DNA from: Aricia agestis
Lineage: Eukaryota; Arthropoda; Insecta; Lepidoptera; Lycaenidae
Direction: 5' to 3'
Assembly: GCF_905147365.1 (NCBI RefSeq)
Contig: NC_056428.1
Location: 13,608,001 to 13,672,000, forward strand
Length of the DNA: 64,000 bases
Part shown: in pieces, positions 22,582 to 34,884 of the stretch
Position numbering within the stretch: position 1 is the first letter of the stretch
Layout: every line of letters begins with the position of its first letter
Notes under the pieces: model-generated
Told to the model about the DNA's origin: nothing
What the model saw: the letters and a program-made list of their open reading frames with translations, nothing else
Database searches by the model: none
Made by a program: the position numbers and the translations under genes

Positions 22582-24365
22582 AAAATTAAAACCGACTTCC
22601 AAGGTAAAAACAATAAGAATATTAACTAAAAAGTATTAAATAAGTCTTTCTCTAATAATGCCTTTTCCAGAAGTCGTCAAAATCCCAACTATTTCTGTAC
22701 ATATTATAGTCTTCACTACTTTGAAGTCGGTACCAGCTAATTAAACCATAACTACAGTCAATGTCAGAATATCTGAAATATTTGGGACTGGTACCGACTT
22801 CAAAGTAATGAAGACTACAATATGTAGATACAGAAATAGTTGGGATTTTTTTTTTAGAGTGAAATTATTATTTTTTTGTAAAAAAATAATAATTTCACTC
22901 TTTTTAGTGATTTATGTAATGGTAAATACATAAGTGTCAGTTGTAGATAGATATGATTTAGGTATGAAACTATCACATCTATTAACTGTAAGTACTTAAA
23001 CTTGAATTACGTTGAATAAAATTTACATAGTAGCATATTATTATGCTTTCAGTTCTTAAAACAACAATGAAACCAAAGAGTCAGAAGTTCTCTAAGCACT
23101 TTTGGAACCATGGTATACCCGTCAAAATCTTACTTGGTAGCGTATGCTTAGAATACTTCTAACTAAATCGAAATCACTATAATATTATGTTTCCTTATAA
23201 ATTTTGAGGAGCTCCCTATAATATAACACATGGATATAATCATTATCAAATTGCCAACTTAGTAACCGTAGTACCAAAGTGGTATAATAATATACTTTAA
23301 AAGAACAAAATAATTTTGAAAATCATGTATAATACTGGTTAATAATGTAACTTAATTTTGCTTTTCAGCCCTGGATACCCTATTTTATGATTTTTTTAAT
23401 TAGCCTATACTGTCCCACCGCTGGGCCAAGGCCTTTCGCTGATTTTAGTTGTCTACAAGACAAGGCTTTATACGTAGATAACCACTACGAATATTAACTA
23501 TCCAGTATCCATATTATATTACTGTAAGCAAAATTGTGGTAAATGCTTGGAGTTGTCTAAGCGTTGCTGCAATTTCCAAATTTTCATCTTTAAAGGCTCA
23601 GGAGTTCTGTTCAGTACCTTTGGACCAAGAGACACCTTCTTATAAAATGTCTCTTATTTGTAACATAATAAATGTTTAAGTTACTAGAAACAACATTTTA
23701 ACCACTATGTGTGTTTTGATAAATTTCAAGGATTTCCCTCGATTGCTCATAGATCCCATCATCAGCTCACCACTTTCGTAATTGTCATACAAAATTAAGA
23801 TTATATCCTATACAACAATACGAGAATTTTGAAAATCGGTCCACAAACAACGAAATAATCATCAAAAACATCTGCTCCGATGTAAATATCATGAAAAGTA
23901 CCAACAATTGGGTCTTTGTGTGATGTCCCATGGTATTATTATGATTGTGATGATGATGATCAATCAAATTGATGTGTTGGCTTATGCTTTCAGTTGTTTA
24001 AACAACGCCGAAATCCCCGAACCTGTATCTATAAGGATTCAAAGGTTCTGTTCGGTACCTTCGGATCCAGGGTATAACCTGGTGCAAAGTCTTACTTTTT
24101 GGTAGCATTTACCTCGAATGCTTTAGAAAAAATCAAAATCACTATATGTTTTTATACAAATTTCAAGAAGTCCTCTCAATTCCTCATGGATCCCATCATC
24201 AGATCACCACTTTTATGAACATGGTACCAAATTCTGATTCAACCCTGTACAATAACAAAAAAATGATGAAAATCGGTCCACAAACGGCGAAGTTATGGTT
24301 GAACATACAAAAAAAAATATACAGACGAACATATAACCTCCTCCTTTTTGGAAGTCGGTTAAAAA
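22582..24365. mobile_element. repeat region bounded by inverted AACCGACTTCCAA ends
   Basis: The left boundary AAAACCGACTTCCAA (22588) and right boundary TTGGAAGTCGGTT (24360) are inverted. Inside, 22670-22740 and 22775-22850 form an inverted repeat of about 70 bp (AAATCCCAACTATTTCTG paired with its complement). Two diverged direct copies of a block with GATCCCATCATCAG-TCACCAC occur (23755 and 24190). A perfect short palindrome of TTATT/AATAA words lies at 22860-22900. Probably one or two nested non-autonomous elements. Confidence 0.6.
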
Positions 24366-24877
24366 GAGAAAGTAAGATAACTATGAAATACGTTTGGATC
24401 AGATAAAACAAAATTCAAAGAATTACTTCTATTAATTTCATTCAATAGTAATAAATTATATTGCATTTTATGCACCAGATGCTAAAAGATTAAAACGTCT
24501 CTCAAAGGAAGAGTACTGTCTAGTTTAGATTAATGATCATGTAACGAATGTGGGTGTCATGTACGGAACACTACAATTGATATATGGCGATGGAGAACAT
24601 CCTATAGAGCTATAAAAATACAGGCCTTGAGCCTCGGACAAGTATCAAGACAATTGCTCTACATCCGACAAGGTCGCCTATTTTTTAAACTGATACGTCA
24701 ATGTATATTTTTTTAATTGGAGTTATCGGATACTGAAAATGGTATGACATTTTAGTTATGGCGCATACGTGCTGCTGCTAGATATACACACATAGCACTT
24801 TTATCGAAAAAGTGACTCTTGTTGTGTTGTACTATGTATAAAAAACACGGTTTTATGGATTGGTATAATTTATGCAC
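24366..24877. other. intergenic, no gene seen
   Basis: No supported feature. Confidence 0.5.
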
Positions 24878-24935
24878 TAATAATAATAATAATAATAATA
24901 AGCTTTATTTGCCACTACAAAACACGGTACATATT
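24878..24935 (-). repeat. (AAT)n tail of a LINE 3' end
   Basis: About eight AAT units. On the minus strand they follow GTAGTGGCAAATAAAGC, which is how several moth LINE 3' ends finish, so this is probably a truncated LINE tail. Confidence 0.6.
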
Positions 24936-25005
24936 TACTATTATAATATTATATAAGCAATTCAAAATAGTAGTTGCAAAATGGTAATAAGGTAAAAAAT
25001 ATGAA

Positions 25006-25445
25006 AAAATTGGCCAAGTGCGAGTTGGACTCGCGCACAAAGGGTTCTGTACCACAATAGAGCAAAAATAAGCTGAAAATTGTGTATTTTATATAGGATA
25101 ATAATTATTTTAATTATTATATTTATTTAAATTTTATTATAATATTAAAGTACAAATAAAATTTAGTATTTTGTAAATATTTCAAGTGCCTATGTATTGC
25201 CGTTATTGATATCAAGCAAAAAAAATTACCCCTAATAAAAGCCTTGTTAAATATTTAATTTATTTTGTTTTTAGTATTTGTTGCTATAGCGACAACAGAT
25301 ATACACAATCTGTGAAAAATTCAGAAGCTAGACTTCTGAACTTTATTAATCTTTAGCGGTTCTTGAGTTACAGCCTGGAGACGGACAGACATCGAAGTCT
25401 TGGTAATAGGGTCCCGTTTTTACCCTTTGGGTACGGAACCCTAAA
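25006..25445 (+). repeat. dispersed repeat family R1, plus copy
   Basis: Starts AAATTGGCCAAGTGCGAG and ends TTTGGGTACGGAACCCTAAA. Same ends as the 21306-21731 copy in opposite orientation. Confidence 0.78.
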
Positions 25446-25897
25446 ATGGTTGTAGCTCGTATGCCTCAATAAGACTAATAAATGACTCTTCAAATATTAG
25501 CCGACAGTATACATGGTTCTCATTATCAATAGCTTAAAATAAAATAAATTTGTCTAAACAAACCAGTACATTATTAAATACAGCTATTTACAAATTGTGT
25601 ACATTCTTTATTTTTGTAATTAAATAAAAAAACCAACGAAACATAATAAACGTGTTTATTGACTGACTAACAGTCAACATAAAAATTGCTTGTTGTGTTT
25701 TGTTAGGTACCGTGCTGGCCCATAATAACATTCCATTTAATTGAGTCGGTTGATCTATAAAGTCTTCAATTCAGTATGTCTCTGAGTTCCCCTACTCATA
25801 GTAGCTTCTGTCGTATAAAATTACTATTCCCAAGCGGCGACGGAGCAAAATAAAATTAATCAAGAAAGAATTAATATATTTTAATAGTGAATTCAAA
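25446..25897 (+). promoter_or_regulatory. 5' flank of the kinase-like gene
   Basis: Two possible core elements: TATAAAA at 25814-25820, 78 bases before the ATG, and an arthropod initiator-like TCAGT at 25771-25775. Neither is decisive. The start context is AAAATGG. Confidence 0.35.
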
Positions 25898-28800
25898 ATG
25901 GACGAAAAAATAGAAGAAATACCAGAATTCATACTAAAATCTGTTCAAAAAATAATACAGAAAGAGAATTTCAACACTTTTGAAGTAACGACGAATAAAA
26001 TGGTATGTAGTGACAATAATTTTTTGGGTGATTTATTCGAATCAGAAATAAAAGGAGAAACGGACGATGGTGACAAAAAACTAAATATATTTTTTAAATA
26101 CATTATCAAAAACGAAAACTTCACCCTATGCTCCCTACACGAAGTGTACAGAAAAGAGGTTTTCGTCTATTTGGAGCTGCTTAAATTATTTGAAAAGTTC
26201 CAGGAGGAAGCTAAAGTGCCAGTAGAAGATCGATTCAACATGGTCAAGTGTTACGAAGAAACGAACACCGAGTGCATAATTCTTGAGAATTTGGCCGTAA
26301 AAGGCTACAAAACGCTACCATTTGACGAAGTTATGTCGTTAGAGTTTACTGAGGAAGGAGTCAGGCAACTCGCAAAATTCCATGCACTGTCCTTTGTTTT
26401 AGAAGAAAAACTTCCAGATTTTTACGAAGAAAATGTTAAAACAGTAAAAGCGTCACTTCAATACAACGACTGTTGGACAAAATTTGTTGATAAAATCTCA
26501 AGTTCGGCAGTGGCTAAGTTTGATGGTGATATCAGAAGAAGACTCGACAGGTTCTTGGAAATGTCACTAGAGAAATATCCGAAGTATGTGACTGGACAGA
26601 CCTCAAATTTAAAATGTTTGTGCCACGGGGACTATAAGATGAATAATATTCTACATAAAAAAGAAGTAAGTTTTATTCGCTTAGGGACCACGTTTAGTTT
26701 AGGGAAACGTTACTATTGTAATAACTTGTGATTTTTAATGATAAAGATCATCTCTTTTTTCAATTTCTAAAGAGAAAACTATTGTTATGTGTGGATGTTC
26801 TTAATTTTAAAATATTTAACTTAGTTAATTTGAAAATATGTTTTATCTAAAATTTAAATGATGATATCTGCGATATTTCTTGATTTCTCTCCCTCTCAAA
26901 ATATCTCTTTTCTCAGACTAATTTTCTCTTAGTTTACTTAAAATATTCATCATCTACAATATAGTAGTGCTACAAAGGGTTTGAGGGCCCGTGATGATGC
27001 GATAATAATTAGGGTCGATCAACATGTCAGATCGAGTGCGAGATTACTTGATTGGCCTGGCCTTTGTCAATCCTACTATTAAAGCCGATAGACGCTGTTG
27101 GTTACTATTATAATTATAGGATATATTACTGCAATGTTAGTAAACAAAAAGTTTTGACAAAGTTTCTGTGATTCTGATATGATATTATGATGATTATTGA
27201 TTGTTTTCGTGCTAATAGCGACTTCTGCTGCGTACCTGCTTTGCTGCATTTTGGTCTCAAGCAAGTTAACTACAAAACATGGTGCATACTAAAAAATGTG
27301 AATAACAAAAACGTTGACGCACAGGAATACAATCAACGCCCTCTGCTCCTACCATGCAGGTACTAATAAAAAGTGTCGTTACAACTTTTTCAGGCTAGGC
27401 GCAATGCGCGATTAGGAAATACGTTCCAATAATTAGTTTTTTAACACGTCGATCACATAAGAGTAATTATATCATTTACTTAATTTTAGGACTTAACTAT
27501 TGCAGTTACACTCCGTTTCAATATAATTTGTTAAAGCCGAAATCAATAGTAATATATTGTCCAAATATTGTTCATTTCTGCGATACGTAGATTTAATATT
27601 ATTATGTAGATTATTATTAAATCTTAGTAGATTTGTTTACATTTAGATGATATTTTCTAAGTATAATAAATATTATCATATGCTTTATATAATACCGTAC
27701 AAAAGTAAGCCAACCTAAGTTGATTTACTATTATGATTAACGCACGTTGTTTGTTATATATTATGAAAGAAAAGCTATTAATTTTATAACTTTTACCATT
27801 ACGCAACGCTACTTTTACTTAAGCTTCGAACAAACCTACGCGTCAGTGACGCGAGGCGCGCGGGACGCGATATGAGACGCGTCTACAACGCGAAACTGGG
27901 CGTGCATACCTGCACGACTATGGTGCGAACCGTCAAATTCATAATATGTTGTTAATGAACAGTCACAGAAGACGCGAGCCTTTAACTGGTGTAAATGTCG
28001 CAGCCGACTGGTTTAAATAGCCGTTCAATCAAACAGCTAGCCCTTTGACTGAACAACGCCATTCAATCACACGTCTAGCTTTTATATTGAATATTTTAGT
28101 CGCTCAAAACGTTCAATACTACAGCTGATTCAAAAGCCGCCGTCTAATTGAAGTAGTTCAGCGCGCACCGCTGCGGCGCTATGTGCGTTTTATTTACAAT
28201 ATGGCGTCAACTAGCAGGTGTTTGTTGGTGTTTGTAGTTGTTTTTCGGAAAGAAAGTAGTTAATAAAAGTTACAAGTGTTAGTAAAGAGACAAAAATTGT
28301 GGAGGCACATACGAGTGAATTAAAATTTCAACAAATATTCGAGGAGAAATTACGGGATTATGAAATGGATGAAAGATGGAGAAAGTCCAAAAGTTGGTTA
28401 GGTTAGGTTAGAACTTAGACCACAACACAGAGAGAGCCGAGCGAGCGCAGCGAGCGTGCTGCGGCAGCAGCCGGCGACCGCCGTCAAATAAAAGGAGGGC
28501 TCGGGGGGCGCAGCCCCCCGCCAAAACAAAAACAAACCAGTTGGCTAAGCGTCGTCTAGCTGTAGAGTTGAACGTTGTAGTCAACAAGTCGGCTAAACGA
28601 CGTATAGCCGTGTGATTGAATGGCGTTGTTCAGTCAAAGGGCTAGCTGTTTGATTGAACGGCTATTTAAACCAGTCGGCTGCGACATAAACATGATGTAA
28701 ATGCTAAATTTTTGTGGTAATGACATCCTCATACTTAACATCATAGTCGGACGGGTCGGACGGATGAACATGAGGGTTGCGAGGTGCTAAGCTTGCTTTT

Positions 28801-30673
28801 GATAAATTGGAAAGTGCAGAGGAATAAAACACGTCCACAATGGTCAAGTTAAATTATTTAATATCATGACACAATCTATCTAAACGAGAGAATTACGTAC
28901 ATATAATACATTATTTCATGATGAAACTATACCTATCCTATATATTTTCTCGTGAACTAAATTGTGAATAAACAATTAATACCTAAACACACTGTGCCGA
29001 AAAAATGCGGCCGAAGTTCGTCATGATTACGCCTGCAATGTATTTTAAATTTTATTTATATTATTATTATTTTTATTGTATGCGTAGCGCATTGCTGGCG
29101 TAGCGCACTTCGGCCGCGTATTTTCGGCCTAGTGTGTTTAGTACCTCAATCGTGGGAATTGCAGACACAGTAGATTTTCAATTGTTATGCGGCACCCGGG
29201 TAGAGTTGATGGGTTAAGCACTAATACTTGAACAGACGAACAAACCAGTCGGACACATCCTACTAATATTATAAAGGCGAAAGTTTGTTTGGATGTATGG
29301 ATGTGTGGATGTATGGATGTTTGTTACTCTTTCACGCAAAAACTACTGAACGGATTTTAATGAAACTTTACAATAATATAGCTTATACATCAGAATAACA
29401 CATAGGCTACAATTTTAACCGACTTTCAAAATGGGGGAGGTGTTATGTTCGTTTTCTTATATTCAACGATTACTCCGCCGTTTGTTAACCGATTGTCAAA
29501 ATTTTTCTTTTGGTATATAGGGTATCATCCCAATTTGGTATTATATTCACAAAAGTGGTGGTCTGATGAAGGATCCATAAGTAATCGAGGGAACTCCTCA
29601 AAACTTATAGGGAAACATGTGGTGACTTCGGTTTCGTGAGAAGTATTTTAAGCATATGCTACCAACAAGTAAGATTTTGCACCGAGATATACCTGGTATA
29701 CCGTGGTTCGGAAGGTGCTGAGAGAACTCCTGATACCAGTTTGGGAGTTTCGGCGTTGTTTTAAGAACGGAAAGCATATGCTACTATGCAAATTACATTC
29801 ATCATCATCATCATCACTACCATATTATACCATTTCATAGTCTTTTAGATCGAGACTCGAGTTTGTCAAGCGATAATTAAAAAAAATCTATACCTACCTA
29901 ATATTATAAACCTGAAGAGTATGTTTGCTTGAACGCATCAATCTCAGGAACTAGAGGTCCGATTTAAAAACTTATCTCAGTGTTAGATAGATCATTTATC
30001 GAATAAGACTCCGCGTGATAATATAATATAGACTAAGAAGTATAGGCTATATTATATTATCACGCTAAGACTAATACGACAGAAGAAACTCAGGAAAATG
30101 TGGCAAAAAACGGGGGAAATATTTTTTATGGGAAAATGTACGGTTTCTGTAAAATACCTAATTTACGCGGGCGAAGCCGCGCGGGACATCTAGTTTTTAC
30201 ATATTTTTTATGATTGGTCAAGTTATTATAATATTAAGTTCTAATAAATAAAATTTCTGTTTCAGAACGGACGAATAACACATCTAGTGCCTATCGACTA
30301 CCAACACGTGTACTACGGCTGCCCAGTAATCGACTTCTACTTCTTCATCTACGCGGGGACCGACACCACCTTCCGAGCCAAGCACTTGACCAACCTCAGA
30401 GCATTGTATTGCGAAACTTTGACGAACTTCCTCCAACACTTCGGTATCGATTTTGACTCGATATTCTCTAAGGCAGAATTCGAGAAGTGCTTTGATGATT
30501 CTCGAGAATATGCCCTAATGTTTTCCTTATATATTCTGCCGTTGTTTTACGTTGCTGGCGAACCGTTGTCAGCTAAGGATAACTTGCTGGAGATTACTTT
30601 TAAATTACAGGACAAGTACTATGAAAGAATAACGAAAATTGTTGAGGAGTTTGTGAATTTGAATATTCTGTAG
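25898..30673 (+). CDS. ecdysteroid kinase-like (EcKL / CHK-type) protein
   Basis: Two exons, 25898-26665 and 30266-30673, joined at phase 0 across GTAAGT and a TTTCTGTTTCAG acceptor, give 391 residues, close to the usual 400-420. The family (DUF1679/CHK) phosphorylates small hydroxylated molecules such as ecdysteroids and probably xenobiotic metabolites, in the cytosol, using ATP. Visible motifs: a probable ATP-binding Lys in IFFKYII (residue 67), Glu of YRKE (87), the catalytic loop CHGDYKMNN (242-250) with Asp245 and Asn250, and the metal-binding DYQ (267-269) encoded at the start of exon 2. The intron thus separates the two catalytic motifs. No signal peptide or membrane segment. The first exon alone would run into intron codons and stop at 26731. 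A candidate AATAAA is at 30964. Which substrate it uses cannot be told; these genes are numerous and fast-evolving in moths. Confidence 0.92.
27996..28686. mobile_element. 691-bp element with about 85-bp inverted termini and GC-rich core
   Basis: Termini TGTCGCAGCCGACTGGTTT and the exact complement. The arms match through AGCCGTTCAATCAAACAGC and GGGCTAGC-type words. The core (28290-28400) has a coding-like remnant with ELKFQQIFEEK and DERWRKSKSW, then GGTTAGGTTAGG, then a very GC-rich stretch with a GGGGGGC-GCAGCCCCCC hairpin. Probably a non-autonomous DNA transposon; superfamily unknown. Confidence 0.82.
28990..29120. repeat. inverted repeat of AAAATGCGGCCGAAGT type
   Basis: CCGAAAA-ATGCGGCCGAAGT near 29000 pairs with ACTTCGGCCGCGTATTTTCGG near 29110 around an AT-rich loop that contains CGTAGCGCA repeats. 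A small MITE-like unit. Confidence 0.65.
29258..30193. mobile_element. Helitron-like pieces in the intron
   Basis: 29258-29420 begins ACTAATATTATAAAGGCGAA with GGATGTATGGATG tandem words. 29895-30193 runs from CTAATATTATAAACCTGAAG to TTTACGCGGGCGAAGCCGCG and a terminal ACATCTAGT, and contains an internal palindrome around 30010-30065 (GCGTGATAATATAATATAG). Between them is a fragment of the GGAAGTCGGTT-ended repeat. Confidence 0.65.
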
Positions 30674-31267
30674 TTTGGTTTGAAGTTTGTATATCCGTTG
30701 AATGGATTTGTATTTTATATAATGTTATGAAATATTTTTATGATTCGCCTCTGTAAAACTGTCGTTTTGTAACTCACTTAGGACTGAAGTTAAAACAAGC
30801 TTGCTCTTTCTTACAGCAGATATTTTTTGTACAATTAATTTATCATTTATCATTATAAAGACTTTCGAAAATGGGTCGTGCCAAACTAACCAAAACTCAG
30901 AAACACTTTTTTTACATAGATATCGAACCCACGACTTCTCAGTCAATATCAAAACACGGTGGCAATAAACTTATTAACTTTATCACTAACAAGGTATAAA
31001 TATGAGATTTTGGATAAAACGTATAGAATGTTGTCGTGCTCAAACTATGGCATGCCCCATAAATCTCCTGAACTAATATAATTTAACGTAACGAGGACCC
31101 AAACACGGACAAGGACGTATGTTGCCAGATGTATTTAGTATACTTATTACAGAAATAACATATTGTTAGTTAAGTAGGAAGTGAACAGGATAATATACAA
31201 CATTGTTATAAACATAAACATTTTTCATATTATTTTGTACATCAGTCATTCAGTTATTTTATTAAAA
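30674..31267. other. 3' flank of the kinase-like gene
   Basis: The AATAAA at 30964-30969 is the first canonical poly(A) signal after the stop. Nothing else is seen. Confidence 0.4.
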
Positions 31268-31740
31268 CTAGAGATCGCCCAATGGTCGAAATTCGACCTT
31301 AGTTACAACGACATTAGGACTACTACCTATATTTTGTAAAAATATTGACTTTATAATTTTTTTCAACTCTTGTCTCTGAGACTTAGCTGATCTTAGACTG
31401 GCTGTGTAACCATTGATTCAATAAAAAAAACTATGATCCATTTTCAATTTGTCAACTTGTTGTCAACAGCATAGACTTAATATATAGGTTTATGGTAAAC
31501 AGACTTCAACCATAAATAAAAGAGTATACTTCGTATGTATAGGCTTGTCACTCAAAAATCTGTCATTTCTCATGTGTGTGTGTTGTAGTGTGTGTAATGT
31601 TCTATTTGTTAAAAAATGTATTATAAAAGCATAATTTCAAAATAATATTAGCTCGATGCAATCCTTCACCATATACACTCTAACTGTGCAAAATTCATGC
31701 ACCTGCGTTTCGCCATTTTTCGTAAAAAGGGTTACAAAGT
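31268..31740 (+). mobile_element. solo arm of the 2-kb long-inverted-repeat element
   Basis: Matches the left arm at 17325-17790 nearly throughout, starting CTAGAGATCGCCCAATGG and ending near TTTCGCCATTTTTCG. The rest of the element is absent. Confidence 0.82.
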
Positions 31741-31799
31741 TTTTCGTTCGCGTATTAATATTATGATGATATCATTTTCGTTAGAGATGATGGATGGAT

Positions 31800-31940
31800 A
31801 ATGTGAATCACTTTTTAAGGCAAAATCGACATTATTTTGCCGGTGGGCATGAATTTCAAAATGGTTTAACATCACGCGGGCCACAAATAAAAAGTCCCGG
31901 CGGGCCGAATGCGGCCCGCGGGTCGCGGGTTGGGGATAGC
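31800..31940. repeat. GC-rich transposon terminus
   Basis: CGGGCCGAATGCGGCCCGCGG and CGCGGGTTGGGGAT resemble ends of hAT-like elements. No partner end is identified. Confidence 0.35.
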
Positions 31941-31949
31941 TGCTTAATA

Positions 31950-32150
31950 TATGCCATACACGCTACGGTTTACCGGAGAGGCCGCCTGTGCAGGTATGCC
32001 TGGGCAGGTATCAGTCGAAAGAATTGATTTTTGATTTTGCTCCGGTCGACTGCACGGGCCTAAAAAACAGCACAAGGTCCATTCCCACACACGTTCCGGT
32101 CTACCTACGCAGGTAGACTTCTCCGGTAAACCGTAGCGTGTATGGCGTAC
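31950..32150. mobile_element. 200-bp MITE with 30-bp inverted termini
   Basis: GCCATACACGCTACGGTTTA at the left and its complement at the right (CCGGTAAACCGTAGCGTG then TATGGC), with subterminal CAGGTA/TACCTG words. No coding. Confidence 0.85.
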
Positions 32151-34557
32151 ATAGGTAAACCCCATTAACTTAACTGTTAACAATAAAATCATGGTGCAAG
32201 TGACATTTGTCAAGTAGGTACTTCTGTCATTAAGTTTTAGTTATTGATACAATTAACGTTAACTGTAACTATAACAAAGCCTGTGGTGCAACCGTGCAAC
32301 TTATGCTGATATTTTTAACCGTAGATTATAAAGTAAATTTATTAAAGATGTCATCTTGTAAAATATAATTCGCCTACCAGTTGTTTTTGACAGTTTAGTA
32401 AACTCTTATTGTGCATAATATCTATTCAATATTCTATTTTATTTTGGCTACCGCGCCATATTAGAATTAGCTGAAATGGCGGCATCGCATGTGCGAGGAC
32501 AACTATACAGGATGGATTTAACACTGCGCATTATGTATGTAAGGTAAAGACCGTATTTACCATAATTCCATATTGACACATTTCTGCGAACGGCAAATGC
32601 CAAGTTCGGTATTGAAATGTATTCAAAATGGCGGTATCGCATGTTACTTGTGGCTTGTGGCACGAGCTTATCAGGTTAAATTGACCTGGAATTAGTTTTT
32701 GAGTGAAAACTTTTTATGAGTGTGTGGGTGTCGGGTGACCTACCCACACACTCATAATATATCATTTAGCTTGCATTTATAATTGCAGTAAATATTACTC
32801 GACTATAACGATTGACGCATTAGGATATTTTTTGGCAGTCTACGGATGTTTTTATATTACACTGTAGTGCCTTAAGAGGATGCACCAAGGGCGAGAGAAA
32901 TTGAAAATAGGTATTTGAAAATGTATTGCTGTCTCACCAATCTCAAGTCTCCCACCGTAGAGCGCGATAGAGACAACAAAAGTTCTAATAAAAGAACAGA
33001 AAATCTTTGATTCGTTGTCCGCTGATTCCTTCTCCAAAACTTATCCGATTTAAGTACTTTTTTCATTAAGAACTAAAGCAAGGCTTGAGCTGTATTCCTA
33101 TGTTTTATTTTTTTCTATATTCTAGCCAGTTTTGTTTTCTGGGTGTTTGAAGACAGAGGAAAATTTGGCCATTTTTGGGTTTTTAGACGTTCTTATCTTT
33201 TTTAATAATGAAATTATGAAAAAAAAGAAAACATAGGGACATGCTAATAGTGGCCATAAATATTCAAGAAAAAAATCATAACTCTACCGGCATTATCCCC
33301 CTGGATAATGCCGGTAGAGTAGGAAACAGGGGACAACGTTTGTATGGAAAAACGGCGGTGTGGACTCTTCTTAATGATCGGCCCAATTTTTATTTATGAA
33401 GTGTCAATAGATTCATAAGTTGTAAAACTAACATACATTTTGTAGGTACAATGTGTAGTGGTAATGTTATATTTTTGAAAATTTAGATCAGTTAAGAATA
33501 AAAAAATAATTAACCAAGACTTTAGGCCTGCCACGATACTCCTTGTGTCTTGTCTCTTTATCATAAGGAGCAATAAAAAAACCTTTAATATATTTTATGG
33601 CTAATTGCTATTGCAGGCATTAAAAAGATGTACGTCACTTCTTTTAGACTTAATTAACTTTTCACACATCTCATGTGATATAATAGAATAGCACACAAAT
33701 TATAACTTTTCAGTCAACATACCTCGCAACATACATCGGTTGTCTCGCTCACACGTTTATATCCACAACTTCACACTCAGCTAATGATTTAACTTTGTAT
33801 ATCAACGTGCTACATTGAACGAGCATTCTATTTGAGCACGCTATACTACAACAGACTTTAATGAGTTTGTATGAGTTTCGCGCCATCTTGCAATCCGCCA
33901 TTTTGGATTGCGGCCATCTTGCTTTGCGTTCAATTGTCAAACTTTAAAGACCTGCGCTGATTAAGAGCCTGTGTCAGAAATATCAAAGCACGCTAGTCCC
34001 GCCTACACACCCCGCTATTCTCCAATCGTGATATAATGATTCCATGAATCGTGCCACCGAGCATTGTGCTTTGCGCTGCAGCTAATAGTGAACATCATCG
34101 CGTTACGGTTACCGCATTATGGCACGAAACTAAAGGTCATAAGTCTCAAAAATGTTTTTGATGATTACTTAAAAATTAAATACAATACTAATATTTCCTT
34201 TAGCCATTTTTTATAAAGTGTGTGATAGCTGTAGTATAGTGCAAGTTATTTAATGATAGTAACTCTATTGAGTTGTGTTTTCTTTAGGCACGGTATAAAA
34301 ATAATATTATATTTCTAAGTGTTCGCCACCGATATTAAATATAATTACATGCAAATAAAGATTCTTATTCTTCGTATTAGCACTTTTCATACTGCGCCTG
34401 AAGAAAAAACAAAGCAATAAAATAACATGTTAGCCACTGATATTGAATATGAAAATTACATATCCTGGATATCCATAATGTAACGAAAACAATGGGATAC
34501 GTTTCATTCGTGTCGGGCATCGGGCACGGCCCATACAAATTTACCCATGCCCGATCA
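32151..34557. other. intergenic, hairpins only
   Basis: Two short-loop inverted repeats: 32716-32729 with 32742-32755 (14 bp, ATGAGTGTGTGGGT), and 33281-33298 with 33303-33320 (18 bp perfect, 4-base loop). Frames of 60-71 codons have no support. CCATCTTGC/CCATTTTGGATTGCGG words near 33885-33920 echo the 122-bp satellite theme. Confidence 0.55.
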
Positions 34558-34619
34558 TCAAAATTGTTATTTTAAAGGAGACTGGTCACGACCAGTCTCC
34601 TTTAAAATAACAATTTTGA
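34558..34619. repeat. perfect 29-bp hairpin, 4-base loop
   Basis: Arms 34558-34586 and 34591-34619 are exact complements (TTTAAAGGAGACTGGT at the stem top), with loop CACG. Confidence 0.93.
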
Positions 34620-34698
34620 CGCCACAATAATCAAATTACGTATATATATATAGACGGCTCGTAGCATTTGCTGCGAAGTGTGTCTGTGTCACAGATTT

Positions 34699-34827
34699 GG
34701 GGCCTGTTTCACCATTTTCTGATAAATCCACTCTCACTACTTTTTGCCAGATTCTCCATACTTCATCTGTCAAGTTAATTGGTGGATAGCCTATTCGGCA
34801 CTTATCAGGAAGTGGTGAAACAGGCCC
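34699..34827. mobile_element. MITE family T2
   Basis: Termini GGGCCTGTTTCACCA and TGGTGAAACAGGCCC in perfect inversion. A second copy is at 57171-57302. It lies 57 bp before the reverse-transcriptase frame. Confidence 0.88.
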
Positions 34828-34884
34828 TTAAACAAATATTTTATCTTATAATATTATGTATCTTATCTTATCTTATCTTCTCAG

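Larger units (their letters stand above)
26666..30265 (+). other. intron of the kinase-like gene, transposon-filled
   Basis: 3600 bp. Holds a dispersed repeat at 27310-27430 (shared with 48925-49060: GACGCACAGGAATAC, CAACGCCCTCTGC), a GC-rich tract at 27835-27900 with ACGCG words, a long-inverted-repeat element (27996-28686) and Helitron-like pieces (29260-30193). No exon is recognised inside. Confidence 0.8.

Noticed and set aside
34558..34619. Rho-independent terminator
   Set aside because: A hairpin without a following T-run, in a eukaryotic genome.
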